DNA of 64,000 nt from Collinsella sp. (lineage in GTDB: Bacteria; Actinomycetota; Coriobacteriia; Coriobacteriales; Coriobacteriaceae): the NCBI GenBank assembly GCA_019425015.1, contig JAHYYJ010000002.1, forward strand, positions 1-64,000. Reading direction: 5' to 3'. The translations under genes and the position numbers were made by a program. Below are positions 17,795 through 26,429 of the stretch, one piece after another. The notes below the pieces were generated by a model. The model made no database searches. It saw only the letters and a list, made by a program, of their open reading frames with translations, and was not told the DNA's origin. The stretch's first letter is position 1; the number at the start of each line of letters is the position of its first letter.

Positions 17795-18352
17795 CTATTT
17801 CTTGAACGGGAAACCGAAGGCGTCCAGAAGGGCCTTGGCCTCCTCATCGGTATTGGCGGTGGTCACGAAAGTGATGTCCATACCACGCTGGTGATCGACG
17901 GAGTCGAAGTCGATCTCGGGGAAGATGAGCTGCTCGGTGACGCCCATGGAGAAGTTACCACGGCCGTCGAAGCTCTTGGCGGAGATGCCGCGGAAGTCGC
18001 GGATACGGGGAATCGCGACGGAGGTCAGACGATCGAAGAACTCCCACATACGGTCGCCACGCAGGGTAACCTTGCAGCCGATCGGCATACCAGCGCGCAG
18101 GCGGAAGGTAGCGATGGACTTGCGGGCACGGGTGATCATCGGCTGCTGGCCGGTGATGGCGCGCAGGTCGCGCACGGCACCGTCGATGGCCTTGGAATCG
18201 GTAGCGGCCTCGCCGACACCCATGTTCACGACGATCTTCTCAAACTTGGGGATCATCATGACGTTCTCGTACTGGAACTTGTCCTGAAGCTGCTGCTTGA
18301 CCTCGTTGTTGTACTTGGTCTTCAGACGCGGCACATACTTCTCTTCTGCCAT
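17795..18352 (-). CDS. rplE: 50S ribosomal protein L5
   Basis: L5 binds 5S rRNA and contacts S13 across the subunit interface. The 185-residue product has NVMMIPKFEKIVVNMGVGEA, ITGQQPMITRARKSIATFRLR and GMDITFVTTANTDEEAKALL. AAGAAGGAGTGAAC precedes the ATG at 18352. In this window it is the first gene of the ribosomal cluster: rplX and rplN, which normally precede it, are absent, and 320 bases of non-coding DNA lead to the purine genes. Confidence 0.97.
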   Translation of the reverse strand: MAEEKYVPRLKTKYNNEVKQQLQDKFQYENVMMIPKFEKIVVNMGVGEAATDSKAIDGAVRDLRAITGQQPMITRARKSIATFRLRAGMPIGCKVTLRGDRMWEFFDRLTSVAIPRIRDFRGISAKSFDGRGNFSMGVTEQLIFPEIDFDSVDHQRGMDITFVTTANTDEEAKALLDAFGFPFKK

Positions 18353-18673
18353 TGTTCACTCCTTCTTGGGGTTTTAAGCACGGGGCGTGGCCACGATGGG
18401 TTGTCCTCGTGCCTCCTGGCTGCATCCGCGCCGCTCATGGCATTTCGCGGTTTGGACTCGACGCAGCAGGAGCCGACAAAACAATCGGTACTATACGCGC
18501 ATTGGGTGCGTATTTCCAGAAAAACCTCGTCTGCCTGCACAACTCCACAACTCCCCCGCACAAATTGATCCCTAGGGCACGGAGGAAAACAGCAGTTGCG
18601 GTGAGATAGGGACTGTTTGATGGCTTAAAAGGCTTAAACAGTCCCTATTCCACCGCAACTCATATATGGGGCG
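18353..18673. other. Non-coding junction between the ribosomal and purine clusters
   Basis: This 321-bp gap holds no convincing gene and no trace of an rplX reading frame. A long palindrome (18595-18659) closes its permease side. On the minus strand a TATAGT hexamer near 18490 could be the -10 of a promoter for the rplE operon, but the -35 is weak. The rest is unexplained leader sequence. Confidence 0.5.
18595..18659. repeat. Long palindromic element
   Basis: Outer arms of 9 bp (18595-18603 with 18651-18659) and inner arms of 12 bp (18607-18618 with 18636-18647) form a near-perfect stem of about 24 bp with a 17-base loop. It starts 15 bases past the permease stop. It could be a terminator for the permease operon or a small mobile palindrome. 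Confidence 0.7.
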
Positions 18674-19987
18674 TTATTTTTGGCGCGGGAGAACCAGGTT
18701 GAGGATCACAGCAACGAGCGCGGCGACGGCAATGGAGGATCCGCCAAAAACGGTGCCGACCCATGCGGGGAATCCAGCGCCGGCAAGCGCGCCGGCCGTG
18801 CGCTCAATGCCCGTGCCAAAGGCGATAGAGAGACCCATGAGCGTGGTATCGCGCTGAGACAGGCCGTGGCGGGCAAACATGACCACACCGTTCATACCGA
18901 TGGTCGCGAACACGCCAATCGTGGCGCCACCGATGACCGGCTGCGGAATAGACGTGAGCACCGCCGCACACTTGGGCAGCAGGCCCGCGATGAGCAGGAT
19001 GGCAGCCGCAAGCGTAAAGACCATGCGGTTGACGACCTTGTTCTCGGCGATAATGCCCACATTCTGGCCAAAGGTTGCCGTGGGGACGCCGCCAAAAAAG
19101 CCTGACAGCATACCGACCAGGCCGTTGGCGATCAGGCCACCCGAGATCTGGCTATCGGTCGCAGGGGTATCGAGCGCAGCGGACGACACGGCGGCAAACT
19201 CGCCCATGACCTGTACTGCGTTGACAATGGCGACAACGCCCACAACGGCGCACGCGGCCGGGTCGAACACCAGGCGATGGGCGCCCAGGGCCGGCGGGGC
19301 GAACCAGCTGGCGGTCGCGATGGCCGAGAAATCGACCATGCCCAACACCGCAGCCAAAACAAAGCCCGCGCAGATACCAGCCAGGATGCTGCCCAGCCTA
19401 AGCGCGCCCTTGCCGTAGTTGCCAGCCATAAAGGTGACGACGAACGTCACAAGTGCGACGGCCCAGTTGGTGACACTGCCAAAATCGGCCGCGCCCTCCC
19501 CGCCCGCCATGGAGGCAACTGCCACTGGGCATAGCGACAGGCCAATGACAAAGATGACGGTGCCAAGCACCGGGGCCGGAAACAGAAAACTCACGCGCCT
19601 AAACAGTAGGCCGAAGAGCGCGACGAGCGCGCCGCCGATTACCTGGGCGCCCAGTACGGCCTCAAAACCAAGCTCAAGACCGACTGCCTTGAGCGCCGGC
19701 ACGAAGGTAAAGCTCGCACCCATCACAATGGGCAGGCCCGAACCGACGACACCTTTTATGGGAAACTGTTGAAGGAAAATGTCAATCGCCGAGAGGACGA
19801 GCGACGCCTGGATGACAGCGGCTTCCTCTTGAGGGGTAAAGCCACAGACCGACGCGATAATGATGGCGGGCGTGACGATACCCGCGAATGCCGCCAGCAC
19901 ATGCTGCAGTGCATGGGGTAATACCTGCACAAACGATACTTTTCCCGTACGCTCGAACAGGGCATCCCCTGCTGCCGACTCTGCCAT
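18674..19987 (-). CDS. NCS2 family xanthine/uracil permease
   Basis: This 437-residue polytopic membrane protein belongs to the NCS2 nucleobase transporters. It has LPHALQHVLAAFAG at the start of the first helix, GQNVGIIAENKVVNR (the QN-x-G substrate motif) and QPVIGGATIGVFATIGMNG. GGGAGG precedes the ATG at 19987; the frame is open 21 codons further upstream without a better site. It is downstream of xdhC and yqeB on the same strand, so a purine such as xanthine, hypoxanthine or urate is the likely substrate. It resembles the second NCS2 protein at 58076-59470; specificity cannot be read from sequence alone. Confidence 0.88.
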   Translation of the reverse strand: MAESAAGDALFERTGKVSFVQVLPHALQHVLAAFAGIVTPAIIIASVCGFTPQEEAAVIQASLVLSAIDIFLQQFPIKGVVGSGLPIVMGASFTFVPALKAVGLELGFEAVLGAQVIGGALVALFGLLFRRVSFLFPAPVLGTVIFVIGLSLCPVAVASMAGGEGAADFGSVTNWAVALVTFVVTFMAGNYGKGALRLGSILAGICAGFVLAAVLGMVDFSAIATASWFAPPALGAHRLVFDPAACAVVGVVAIVNAVQVMGEFAAVSSAALDTPATDSQISGGLIANGLVGMLSGFFGGVPTATFGQNVGIIAENKVVNRMVFTLAAAILLIAGLLPKCAAVLTSIPQPVIGGATIGVFATIGMNGVVMFARHGLSQRDTTLMGLSIAFGTGIERTAGALAGAGFPAWVGTVFGGSSIAVAALVAVILNLVLPRQK

Positions 19988-20114
19988 TTGCGCCTCCCAT
20001 ACCCTAGGCAGCGGCCCCATGCCGCTCAACGGTCGGACATTATAGGGCATATGGCACAGGTAGCATTTTGACCCGCATGCGGCAGAGGGCTGGGGCAGCT
20101 CATTTGGGATGCGA

Positions 20115-21158
20115 CTAGCGCTTGCGGGGGACGAGTTTGGTGCGACGCAGGTGGATCATCTCGGCGGCGATGGAGATGGCGATCTCCTCGGGGTCCTCGG
20201 CCTCGATGGCGACACCGATCGGCAGGTGCAGCTCGTCGATCTGGCCCTGCGTGAAGCCCTCCTGCTCCAGGCGGGCGCGCACAAAGGCGGTCTTGCGGCG
20301 CGAGCCCAGGCAGCCCAGATAGGCGGGTTTAGCGCGCATGGCCTGAATCACCACGTCGATATCGGACTTGTGACCCGCCGTGGCGACGACCACCAAGTCG
20401 CGCGGGCCGATGGGGCACAGCTCGCTCAGGTTCTTATAATCGACCAGACGACGGTCGTAGACGCCGGGCACCCATTCGGGGGTCAGCGTGCCGGGGCGGT
20501 CGTCGCAAGCCACGACGGCAAAGCCCGCCGCCGTGAGCACCCGCGCCGTCGCAGCGCCCACGTGGCCGCAGCCAAAGATATAGGTCAGGCCCTCGGGGCA
20601 GAGCGTCTCGATGTGCGCCGGGGGAATCTCGGAGGCGGCGTTGGTGTAGGTGACCTTACTCCCCTCCTCCACCAGCGAAAGCTCGGGGCAGCCGGCAATG
20701 GTATGGCGCGATGTCTCGCCATGGTACTCAACCACATCGCCCTCGAGCGCGCTCGCGATAAACGGCTCAAAGTCGATGACGAAGTCGCCGATGCGCCGAT
20801 AGGCCAAGACGTCGGCAACCGACTGGAACAACGGTGCCTGGGTCGAGTCCAGATGCAGGTAGCACAGGCAGATGGCCCCGCCGCAGATCATGCCGGTATC
20901 GGAGTTCTCGCCGCCCATGGTGTAGCGGACCAGACGCGATTGCCCTGCGGCCAGCAGCTCGCGCGCCTCGTCCAGCGCAAAAAGCTCAATCTTGCCGCCG
21001 CCGATGGTGCCCGCTTGGCTGCCATCGGCAAAGACGGCCATCCAGGCGCCCACGCCGCGTGGTGATGACCCCGCCGTACCGGCCACGACCACGAGCTCGC
21101 ACGTCTCGCCAGCACGCAGGGCGGCAAGCGCCGCATTCACAACATCGAGCTTTTCCAT
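20115..21158 (-). CDS. XdhC/CoxI family molybdenum hydroxylase maturation protein
   Basis: Proteins of this family bind molybdenum cofactor and help sulfurate and insert it into xanthine dehydrogenase-type enzymes. The 347-residue product has the N-terminal segment TAGSSPRGVGAWMAVFADG...GTIGGGKIE and a C-terminal Rossmann domain starting YIFGCGHVGAATARVL with LGSRRK further on. It follows yqeB by nine bases and precedes the permease by 127, forming a minus-strand operon. The likely client is the molybdenum enzyme at 50096-52873. Confidence 0.88.
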   Translation of the reverse strand: MEKLDVVNAALAALRAGETCELVVVAGTAGSSPRGVGAWMAVFADGSQAGTIGGGKIELFALDEARELLAAGQSRLVRYTMGGENSDTGMICGGAICLCYLHLDSTQAPLFQSVADVLAYRRIGDFVIDFEPFIASALEGDVVEYHGETSRHTIAGCPELSLVEEGSKVTYTNAASEIPPAHIETLCPEGLTYIFGCGHVGAATARVLTAAGFAVVACDDRPGTLTPEWVPGVYDRRLVDYKNLSELCPIGPRDLVVVATAGHKSDIDVVIQAMRAKPAYLGCLGSRRKTAFVRARLEQEGFTQGQIDELHLPIGVAIEAEDPEEIAISIAAEMIHLRRTKLVPRKR

Positions 21159-21167
21159 TGCCGCCTT

Positions 21168-21962
21168 CTATCCTCTAAAGACATCGGTGAGCATAGCGAG
21201 TGCCTCGAGCACGCCGCCGCCGACCGATGTCGCCTTGTCCGAAATATAGTTGATGTAGCTGGCGTCGCCGCGCGGATCGACATCGGCGCATTTAAAGCCC
21301 TCAGTCACCTGCACGCCGTTCGCCAAAAGCCCGCGCAGACAGCCATCGATCTGCGTGCACATGGGCGTATCGCCCGCGTAGCCAATCACGTCTCCGGCGC
21401 TCACGATGTCGCCGATTGCGCGGTCGGACCGAAACACGCCGGCGGCGGGGCTGTGGATAACACGTTCCTTGCCATAGCCGGCGATAATGCCCGGCACGCC
21501 CGTGTTAGGCTGGGGCGAACCTTGGGTAATGACACGGCCGAGAAAATGCCCGCGCATGGTCTCGACCACGGCGTCGCAGTCAACCGGCGCGGTAAAGCCC
21601 GGCCCCACGGCGATGACGGCGGGCGCCATGTCGCGCGTGGTGCCCAAGTTGCGCTTAGCCAAAATCGCGTCGACCACAGCCGCGGGTTTCAGCTCGCCGA
21701 TCATCTTGGCCTGGGGGTCTACCACAACGGCGACGTCTCCAGCCTCGGCAATCGCAAGCGCCTCAGCCGGCGTCTGTGCCAAGCGAGCGCGAATGCCCTC
21801 GACCTGGACCTCGCCCAGGCGAATGGCCTCGCAAAAACTGATTGTGCGGCGGATGCACGTGGGAACCGCGATATCGGCCATGACAACCGACACGCCGGCG
21901 CGCACCAAACGGGCAGCGACACCCGTGGCGATATCGCCGGCGCCGCGAACATAAACGAGCAT
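21168..21962 (-). CDS. yqeB: YqeB-type selenium-dependent molybdenum hydroxylase accessory protein
   Basis: YqeB is a marker for selenium-dependent molybdenum hydroxylases, which carry labile selenium at the molybdenum centre. The 264-residue product begins MLVYVRGAGDIATGVAARL, a Rossmann-like start, and contains PTCIRRTISFCEA and IAVGPGFTAPVDCDAVVET, typical of the family. It is the first gene of the yqeB-xdhC-permease operon and is divergent from yqeC. With yqeC and xdhC it implies that the dehydrogenase encoded at 50 kb is a selenium-dependent type. Confidence 0.85.
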   Translation of the reverse strand: MLVYVRGAGDIATGVAARLVRAGVSVVMADIAVPTCIRRTISFCEAIRLGEVQVEGIRARLAQTPAEALAIAEAGDVAVVVDPQAKMIGELKPAAVVDAILAKRNLGTTRDMAPAVIAVGPGFTAPVDCDAVVETMRGHFLGRVITQGSPQPNTGVPGIIAGYGKERVIHSPAAGVFRSDRAIGDIVSAGDVIGYAGDTPMCTQIDGCLRGLLANGVQVTEGFKCADVDPRGDASYINYISDKATSVGGGVLEALAMLTDVFRG

Positions 21963-22003
21963 TCCCGGGGCACCTCCCTGTGCTACGGTTTGAGCAGAGC
22001 AAA

Positions 22004-22018
22004 AGCGGTTCGACCGCT
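22004..22018. promoter_or_regulatory. Small palindrome in the yqeB-yqeC divergent promoter region
   Basis: AGCGGT and ACCGCT flank a three-base TCG centre, within the 102-bp gap between two divergently transcribed maturation genes. An AT-rich -10-like stretch (TATTATAC) lies closer to yqeC. The palindrome is a candidate operator only. Confidence 0.3.
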
Positions 22019-22064
22019 ACTCTGATGATTATTTATTATCACAGTATTATACGGCGGTGAACAG

Positions 22065-22802
22065 ATGGAAACGGTTAGCGGCAATCTTGCCTCGGCGCTC
22101 AGGATCGAGCCGGGCATTACCGCGATTATCGGCAGCGGCGGCAAGTCGACCTTGCTCAAGACGCTGGGTCTTGAGCTCATGCGCGCTGGCGGCCGCGTGC
22201 TCCTCTGTACCACCACGTATATGCTTCCCGTTGCCGGCGTGCCATGGGACGGGTCGAATCGTCGCCTGGACGCCGCACCTTGGAAGCCAGGTGCCTTACA
22301 CGCCCCCGGCTGCACCTGCGAGGCCTGCGCGGGCCTTGTGCGCGGAAGCATCTGCCAGGCAGGCGTCTTGGACCCGGAGACAGGCAAGCTCTCCGCCCCC
22401 GCTGAGCCGCTCGACCAGCTGGCGCAGCGCTTTGACTATGTGTTGGCCGAGGCAGATGGCAGCAAGCGACTCCCGCTCAAGGCGCATGCCGCCTGGGAGC
22501 CGGTAATTCCCGCCGCCACGGCAAACGTTGTCTGGGTCGTCGGCGCCTCAGGGCTGGGCAAGCCCGTCGCCAAGGTTGTCCACCGCCCCGAGCTCTTCTG
22601 CGAGCGCTGCGGCTGCGAGCCCACCGACGCTGCCACCCCAGAGCGCGTCGCCATGGTGCTCAATGCCGAGCTGCAGATGCTGAACCTCGACAATGCCCGC
22701 ATCATGCTCAACCAAGTCGACACGCTTGCCGATCCAACGATGGCAGATTGCTTCGAGGCAGCCCTCGGCCGCCCCCTCATCGCCACCAGCCTCCAGGGGT
22801 AG
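22065..22802 (+). CDS. yqeC: YqeC-type selenium-dependent hydroxylase accessory protein
   Basis: The 245-residue product has a P-loop IGSGGKSTLLKTL near residues 22-34 and an EADGSKRLPLKAHAAWEPVIP segment typical of the YqeC family, which accompanies YqeB in selenium-dependent molybdenum hydroxylase systems. A four-cysteine patch (CTCEAC plus later CERCGC) may bind metal. It is the only plus-strand gene of block A besides the regulator. Its stop lies in the arm of a complex inverted repeat. Confidence 0.85.
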   Translation: METVSGNLASALRIEPGITAIIGSGGKSTLLKTLGLELMRAGGRVLLCTTTYMLPVAGVPWDGSNRRLDAAPWKPGALHAPGCTCEACAGLVRGSICQAGVLDPETGKLSAPAEPLDQLAQRFDYVLAEADGSKRLPLKAHAAWEPVIPAATANVVWVVGASGLGKPVAKVVHRPELFCERCGCEPTDAATPERVAMVLNAELQMLNLDNARIMLNQVDTLADPTMADCFEAALGRPLIATSLQG

Positions 22803-22868
22803 CAAATTTGGGACGGGGCTCTTTTTACTACCCCGTCCCAAAAAATCATCTCCCAAATTAGCTACCCC
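22796..22868. terminator. Nested inverted repeats between yqeC and hyuA
   Basis: A 12-bp stem (22807-22818 with 22831-22842) overlaps the arm of a second, longer 17-of-18-bp stem (22796-22813 with 22851-22868). The two cannot form together. They lie between convergent genes and include the yqeC stop codon, so bidirectional termination is likely, although the T-runs are weak. Confidence 0.6.
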
Positions 22869-22881
22869 GGCGGTCTTCCCG

Positions 22882-24249
22882 TTAGCGGGGCACGTAGCGG
22901 CCGGGTTGGGCTCCGGTGGGCTCGCCGTCGCGCGCAGCCAGCACGCCGTTCACAAACACGGCCTTGGCGCGGCCGTGCGCCTCAAAGCCCTCGAGCGGCG
23001 TGTAGTCCACGGCCTGATGCTGCGTCGCGGCGCTAATCGTCCAGCGCGCCTTGGGATCCCACACGCACACGTCGGCATCGGCGCCCTCGGCAAGACAGCC
23101 CTTGCGCGGATACATGCCAAAAACGCGCGCCGGGTTCTCGCTCATCAAGCGGCACAGATCCTCGGGGCCCAGCTGTCCCTCAAAGCTCGTAGCGATCGCG
23201 ACGGGACGATGCTCCACGCCGGGCCCGCCGTTGGGAATCGCGCGGAAATCATCGCGTCCTCGGTCCTTTTGCCCGTGCAGGTTAAAGCTGCAATGATCGG
23301 TCGCAATAGTATCGATCTCGCCAGCCACAAGCGCCTCGCGCAGCGCGGCACGGTCACCGGCATGGCGCAGCGGCGGGCTCATCACGTACTTGGCGCCCGC
23401 AAAGCCGTCCTCGCCCTGCTCCAGATAGCAGGTGTCGTCGAGCATCAGATACTGAGGGCATGTCTCGACATAGATGTTCTTCTGCCCGCGCGCTTTGGCA
23501 GCGCGAATGGCCTCGAGCCCCAGCTTGGTCGAAAGGTGCACCACGTTGACCGGAGCGTCCCCGGCCAAGTGCGCCAGATACAGCAGGCGGCTCACGGCCT
23601 CGGCCTCACACACGTCCGGACGGCTGAGCGCATGGCCCTCGGGCCCGTGGATACCCTGCTCAAACACGCGCTTCTGCAGCGCGTTGACCAACGTGCCGTT
23701 CTCGCAATGCACGCACAGGATACCGCCCACGCGCTTGAGCTCCTCCAGCACCTCGAGCGTCTCGGCATCGTCCAGGCGCAGATGGTCGTAGGCAAAGTAG
23801 GTCTTAAACGACGACACGCCCGCCTCGCGCATGGCCGAAAGATCGGCGCGGTTGCGCTCATTCCACTCGGCAAGCGCCATATGGAAGGCATAGTTGGCGG
23901 TGCAGGTGCCGTCGGCGCGATGATGCCACTCGACCAAGGCATCGGGCATGGTCACGCCGCGATCGGCCGTCGCGTAGTCCACAATGGTCGTCGTGCCGCC
24001 GCAGGCAGCCGCGCGCGTGCCGGTCTCAAAGCTATCGGCTGTCCAATCCATGCCGGTCCAGCACTGCATGTGCGTGTGCCCATCGATAAAGCCCGGGAAC
24101 ACCCAGCAGCCCGCAGCATCCTCGACGGTATCGCCCTCGGCCGGCTCAATCGCCGCGGCAATCCGCACGATCTTATCGCCATCCATGGCAAGATCGGCGC
24201 GGCGAAGCCCCTGGGGCGTCACGAGTGCGCCGTTTTTGATGATGATCAT
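22882..24249 (-). CDS. hyuA: Dihydropyrimidinase/hydantoinase HyuA
   Basis: This cyclic-amide hydrolase opens hydantoin- or dihydropyrimidine-like rings and is one of the seven genes tied to anaerobic purine breakdown. The 455-residue amidohydrolase has the metal motif GHTH (His58, His60), the lysine expected to be carbamylated (about Lys149 in GVSSFKTYF), VHCEN and VHLST histidines, and the aspartate of TDHCSF. AAGGAG precedes the ATG at 24249. It is nine bases downstream of the MocA-like gene, so the two are cotranscribed. Its exact ring substrate is not established here. Confidence 0.9.
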   Translation of the reverse strand: MIIIKNGALVTPQGLRRADLAMDGDKIVRIAAAIEPAEGDTVEDAAGCWVFPGFIDGHTHMQCWTGMDWTADSFETGTRAAACGGTTTIVDYATADRGVTMPDALVEWHHRADGTCTANYAFHMALAEWNERNRADLSAMREAGVSSFKTYFAYDHLRLDDAETLEVLEELKRVGGILCVHCENGTLVNALQKRVFEQGIHGPEGHALSRPDVCEAEAVSRLLYLAHLAGDAPVNVVHLSTKLGLEAIRAAKARGQKNIYVETCPQYLMLDDTCYLEQGEDGFAGAKYVMSPPLRHAGDRAALREALVAGEIDTIATDHCSFNLHGQKDRGRDDFRAIPNGGPGVEHRPVAIATSFEGQLGPEDLCRLMSENPARVFGMYPRKGCLAEGADADVCVWDPKARWTISAATQHQAVDYTPLEGFEAHGRAKAVFVNGVLAARDGEPTGAQPGRYVPR

Positions 24250-24258
24250 AATTGCTCC

Positions 24259-24873
24259 TTATTGATTGATGCAGTTGGCCACGCGATCAAAATACGAGCA
24301 GGCGGCGATATGCTCCGTTATGCGTCGCTGTCCCTTGACGGTATCGACGTCCCACAGCTCGTAGGCACGCGCCTCGACCAGCACCACGTCGGTACGGTCC
24401 TTGAGGATCGAACCGCCGCCGTCCTTACCCTCAAGACACATAAGTGCATCGAACAGTTCCGCCGGAAAGAGCACCGGGCTCGAAGGCTCACCGTTGCACG
24501 CAAGACGCACCGGATGCTTGCGGCCACGCTCGTCAAATGCACGAACCATAGCCTCAAAAGAATCCGCGCTCACAAGCGGCTGGTCGCCCGGCAAAAAGAG
24601 GCAGCCTTTCCAGTTGCGTTCGACTCCCCACGAAAGGCCCGCACGGACGCTTTCACTGCGCAGCGCGGCATCGTGCAGCACGCACGGGCAATGCTTGTCC
24701 TCGCAAATCTGAGCGACCTCGGGCCAACGCGTCGAAACCACGACGTCAAAGCCCTGGGGAACCGAATCGATGGTCCGGGCAATCAGCGGCTCGCCATAGA
24801 TATCGGCAAGCATCTTGTTAGAGCCAAACCGCTTGCCCTCGCCCGAAGCCATAATGACGCAACCAAGTTTCAT
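24259..24873 (-). CDS. MocA/MobA-like nucleotidyltransferase (molybdenum cofactor)
   Basis: The 204-residue product has a MobA-like NTP transferase fold. It begins MKLGCVIMASGEGKRFGSNKML, the nucleotide-binding loop, followed by LFLPGDQPLVSADSF, which holds the metal-binding Asp. It resembles MocA, which makes molybdopterin cytosine dinucleotide for xanthine dehydrogenase-type enzymes. GGGAGG lies seven bases before the ATG at 24873; 17 upstream codons were rejected for lack of a site. The pairing with hyuA and the maturation genes supports a cofactor role for the purine dehydrogenase. Confidence 0.82.
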   Translation of the reverse strand: MKLGCVIMASGEGKRFGSNKMLADIYGEPLIARTIDSVPQGFDVVVSTRWPEVAQICEDKHCPCVLHDAALRSESVRAGLSWGVERNWKGCLFLPGDQPLVSADSFEAMVRAFDERGRKHPVRLACNGEPSSPVLFPAELFDALMCLEGKDGGGSILKDRTDVVLVEARAYELWDVDTVKGQRRITEHIAACSYFDRVANCINQ

Positions 24874-24961
24874 GGCGATACCTCCCCTGAAACCATCGTA
24901 CCCATAACTCGCGTCGCGGGGCATCTACATCGAAAGCGCTTATCCCGCACGCCCACGATGC

Positions 24962-25002
24962 AAAAAAGGGGGCACCCCGCCGGTTGGCAGAGCGCCCCCT
25001 TT
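24962..25002 (-). terminator. Terminator downstream of ygeW
   Basis: On the minus strand a GGGGGC/GCCCCC stem is followed by six T residues, 24 bases past the ygeW stop. It separates dpaL-ygeY-ygeW from mocA-hyuA, though read-through is possible. Confidence 0.75.
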
Positions 25003-25025
25003 ACATGGCTTACCTCAGCCCAGCT

Positions 25026-26228
25026 TTAGGCCTGGAACCAACGGGCGGTGTTGCGCTCGTCGAGGGCCTTGAGGGTAGCGGCGGGATCGGCAACCTTCTG
25101 CAGGAACATCATAGCTGCGATGGCGTACGGCTTGTAGCTGGCCTCCTTGTACATGCCCACACGGTGCATGTCGAAGACGTCGGCGTTGACCTCGCCGTGC
25201 TCGCAGGAGACACCGGAGATGTCGGCGGGCAGCGGGTGCATAAAGATGGTGTCCTGGCCGTTGGCGGTCTTCTCCATGAGCTCGGTCGTGGAGCACCAAT
25301 CCTGATGCGTAGCGTTCTGAGCGAGCAGCTCCTTCTCGAGCGCGGCGATGCCGGCGTCGTCGCCCTCGGCGTACAGATTGGTACGCTTCTCCATAGCGGC
25401 AAACGGAGCCCAGCTCTTGGGGATCACGATGTCGGCGCCCTCGAAGGCCTCGGCCATGGTGTTGACCTGCTTAAAGGTGGTGCCGGACTCGGCGGCGTAG
25501 CTCTTGGCGCGCTCGACGACCTCGGGCATGAGGTCGTAGCCCTCGGGGTGGGCCAGGGTGACGTCCATGCCAAAACGGGGCAGCAGGCTGATCAGCGACT
25601 GCGGGCAGGACAGCGGCTTTCCGTAAGAGGGCGAATAGGCCCAGGTAACGGCGACCTTCTTGCCCTTGAGGTTCTCAAGACCGCCAAACTCGTTGATGAG
25701 GTAGAGCATGTCGGCAGAGGACTGCGTGGGGTGGTCGGAGTCGGACTGCAGGGAGATGAGCGTGGGACGGTGGTCCAGAACGCCATCCTCGTAGGCCTGC
25801 TGGACAGACTCGGAGACCTCGGCCATGTAGGCGTCGCCCTTGCCGATGTACATGTCGTCGCGGATGCCGATGACGTCGGCCATGAAGGAGATCATGGTAG
25901 CGGTCTCGCGGACGGTCTCGCCGTGGGCGATCTGGGACTTCTTCTCGTCCAGGTCCTGCAGCTCAAGGCCGAGCAGGTTGGCGGCCTTAGAGAAGGAGAA
26001 GCGCGTGCGGGTGGAGTTGTCGCGGAACAGGGAGACGGCCAGACCCGAGTCAAAGATCTTGGACGAAACGTTGTTCTCGCGCAGCTCGCGCAGGGCGTCG
26101 GCGACGATGTAGAGCGCCTTGAGCTCATCGGTGGTCTTATCCCAGGTGTGCAGGAAGTCGCTGCCGTACATGCCCTTAAAATCGAGGCCGTTCAGCTGCT
26201 CGACGAGCTCGGTAAACTTGGCGTCCAT
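25026..26228 (-). CDS. ygeW: Knotted carbamoyltransferase YgeW
   Basis: YgeW is an aspartate/ornithine carbamoyltransferase homolog with a knotted fold. Its physiological substrate was long unknown, and it has since been tied to anaerobic purine degradation. The 400-residue product has the carbamoyl phosphate motif SLFRDNSTRTRFSF, the HPTQSSADML segment and HPLPADIS near the C-terminus, and matches the length of E. coli YgeW. AAAGGAC precedes the ATG at 26228; the frame is open 62 codons upstream without a site. It follows ygeY by about 200 bases that contain two GC-rich hairpins, and ends at a terminator. Confidence 0.92.
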   Translation of the reverse strand: MDAKFTELVEQLNGLDFKGMYGSDFLHTWDKTTDELKALYIVADALRELRENNVSSKIFDSGLAVSLFRDNSTRTRFSFSKAANLLGLELQDLDEKKSQIAHGETVRETATMISFMADVIGIRDDMYIGKGDAYMAEVSESVQQAYEDGVLDHRPTLISLQSDSDHPTQSSADMLYLINEFGGLENLKGKKVAVTWAYSPSYGKPLSCPQSLISLLPRFGMDVTLAHPEGYDLMPEVVERAKSYAAESGTTFKQVNTMAEAFEGADIVIPKSWAPFAAMEKRTNLYAEGDDAGIAALEKELLAQNATHQDWCSTTELMEKTANGQDTIFMHPLPADISGVSCEHGEVNADVFDMHRVGMYKEASYKPYAIAAMMFLQKVADPAATLKALDERNTARWFQA

Positions 26229-26429
26229 GTAAATGTCCTTTCTAAAGGTGAAACGATCGCAATGAGTAGATGCGCCCCGGCATGCGCGTGTGGCTAGAAC
26301 ATGCAGAGCACTATGACGAGGACCCGCTACCGTTGAGGAAGCATGGGAGATAACGACCGCGGGCCCCAAGTCAACAGGGGGTGCCGGGGACACGAGCGGC
26401 CCCCGGCTCAACAAGATCGAGGAATGGGA

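Noticed and set aside
22693..25029. 778-residue open frame opposite hyuA and the MocA-like gene
   Set aside because: Antisense shadow; the minus-strand genes have full catalytic motifs and RBS.
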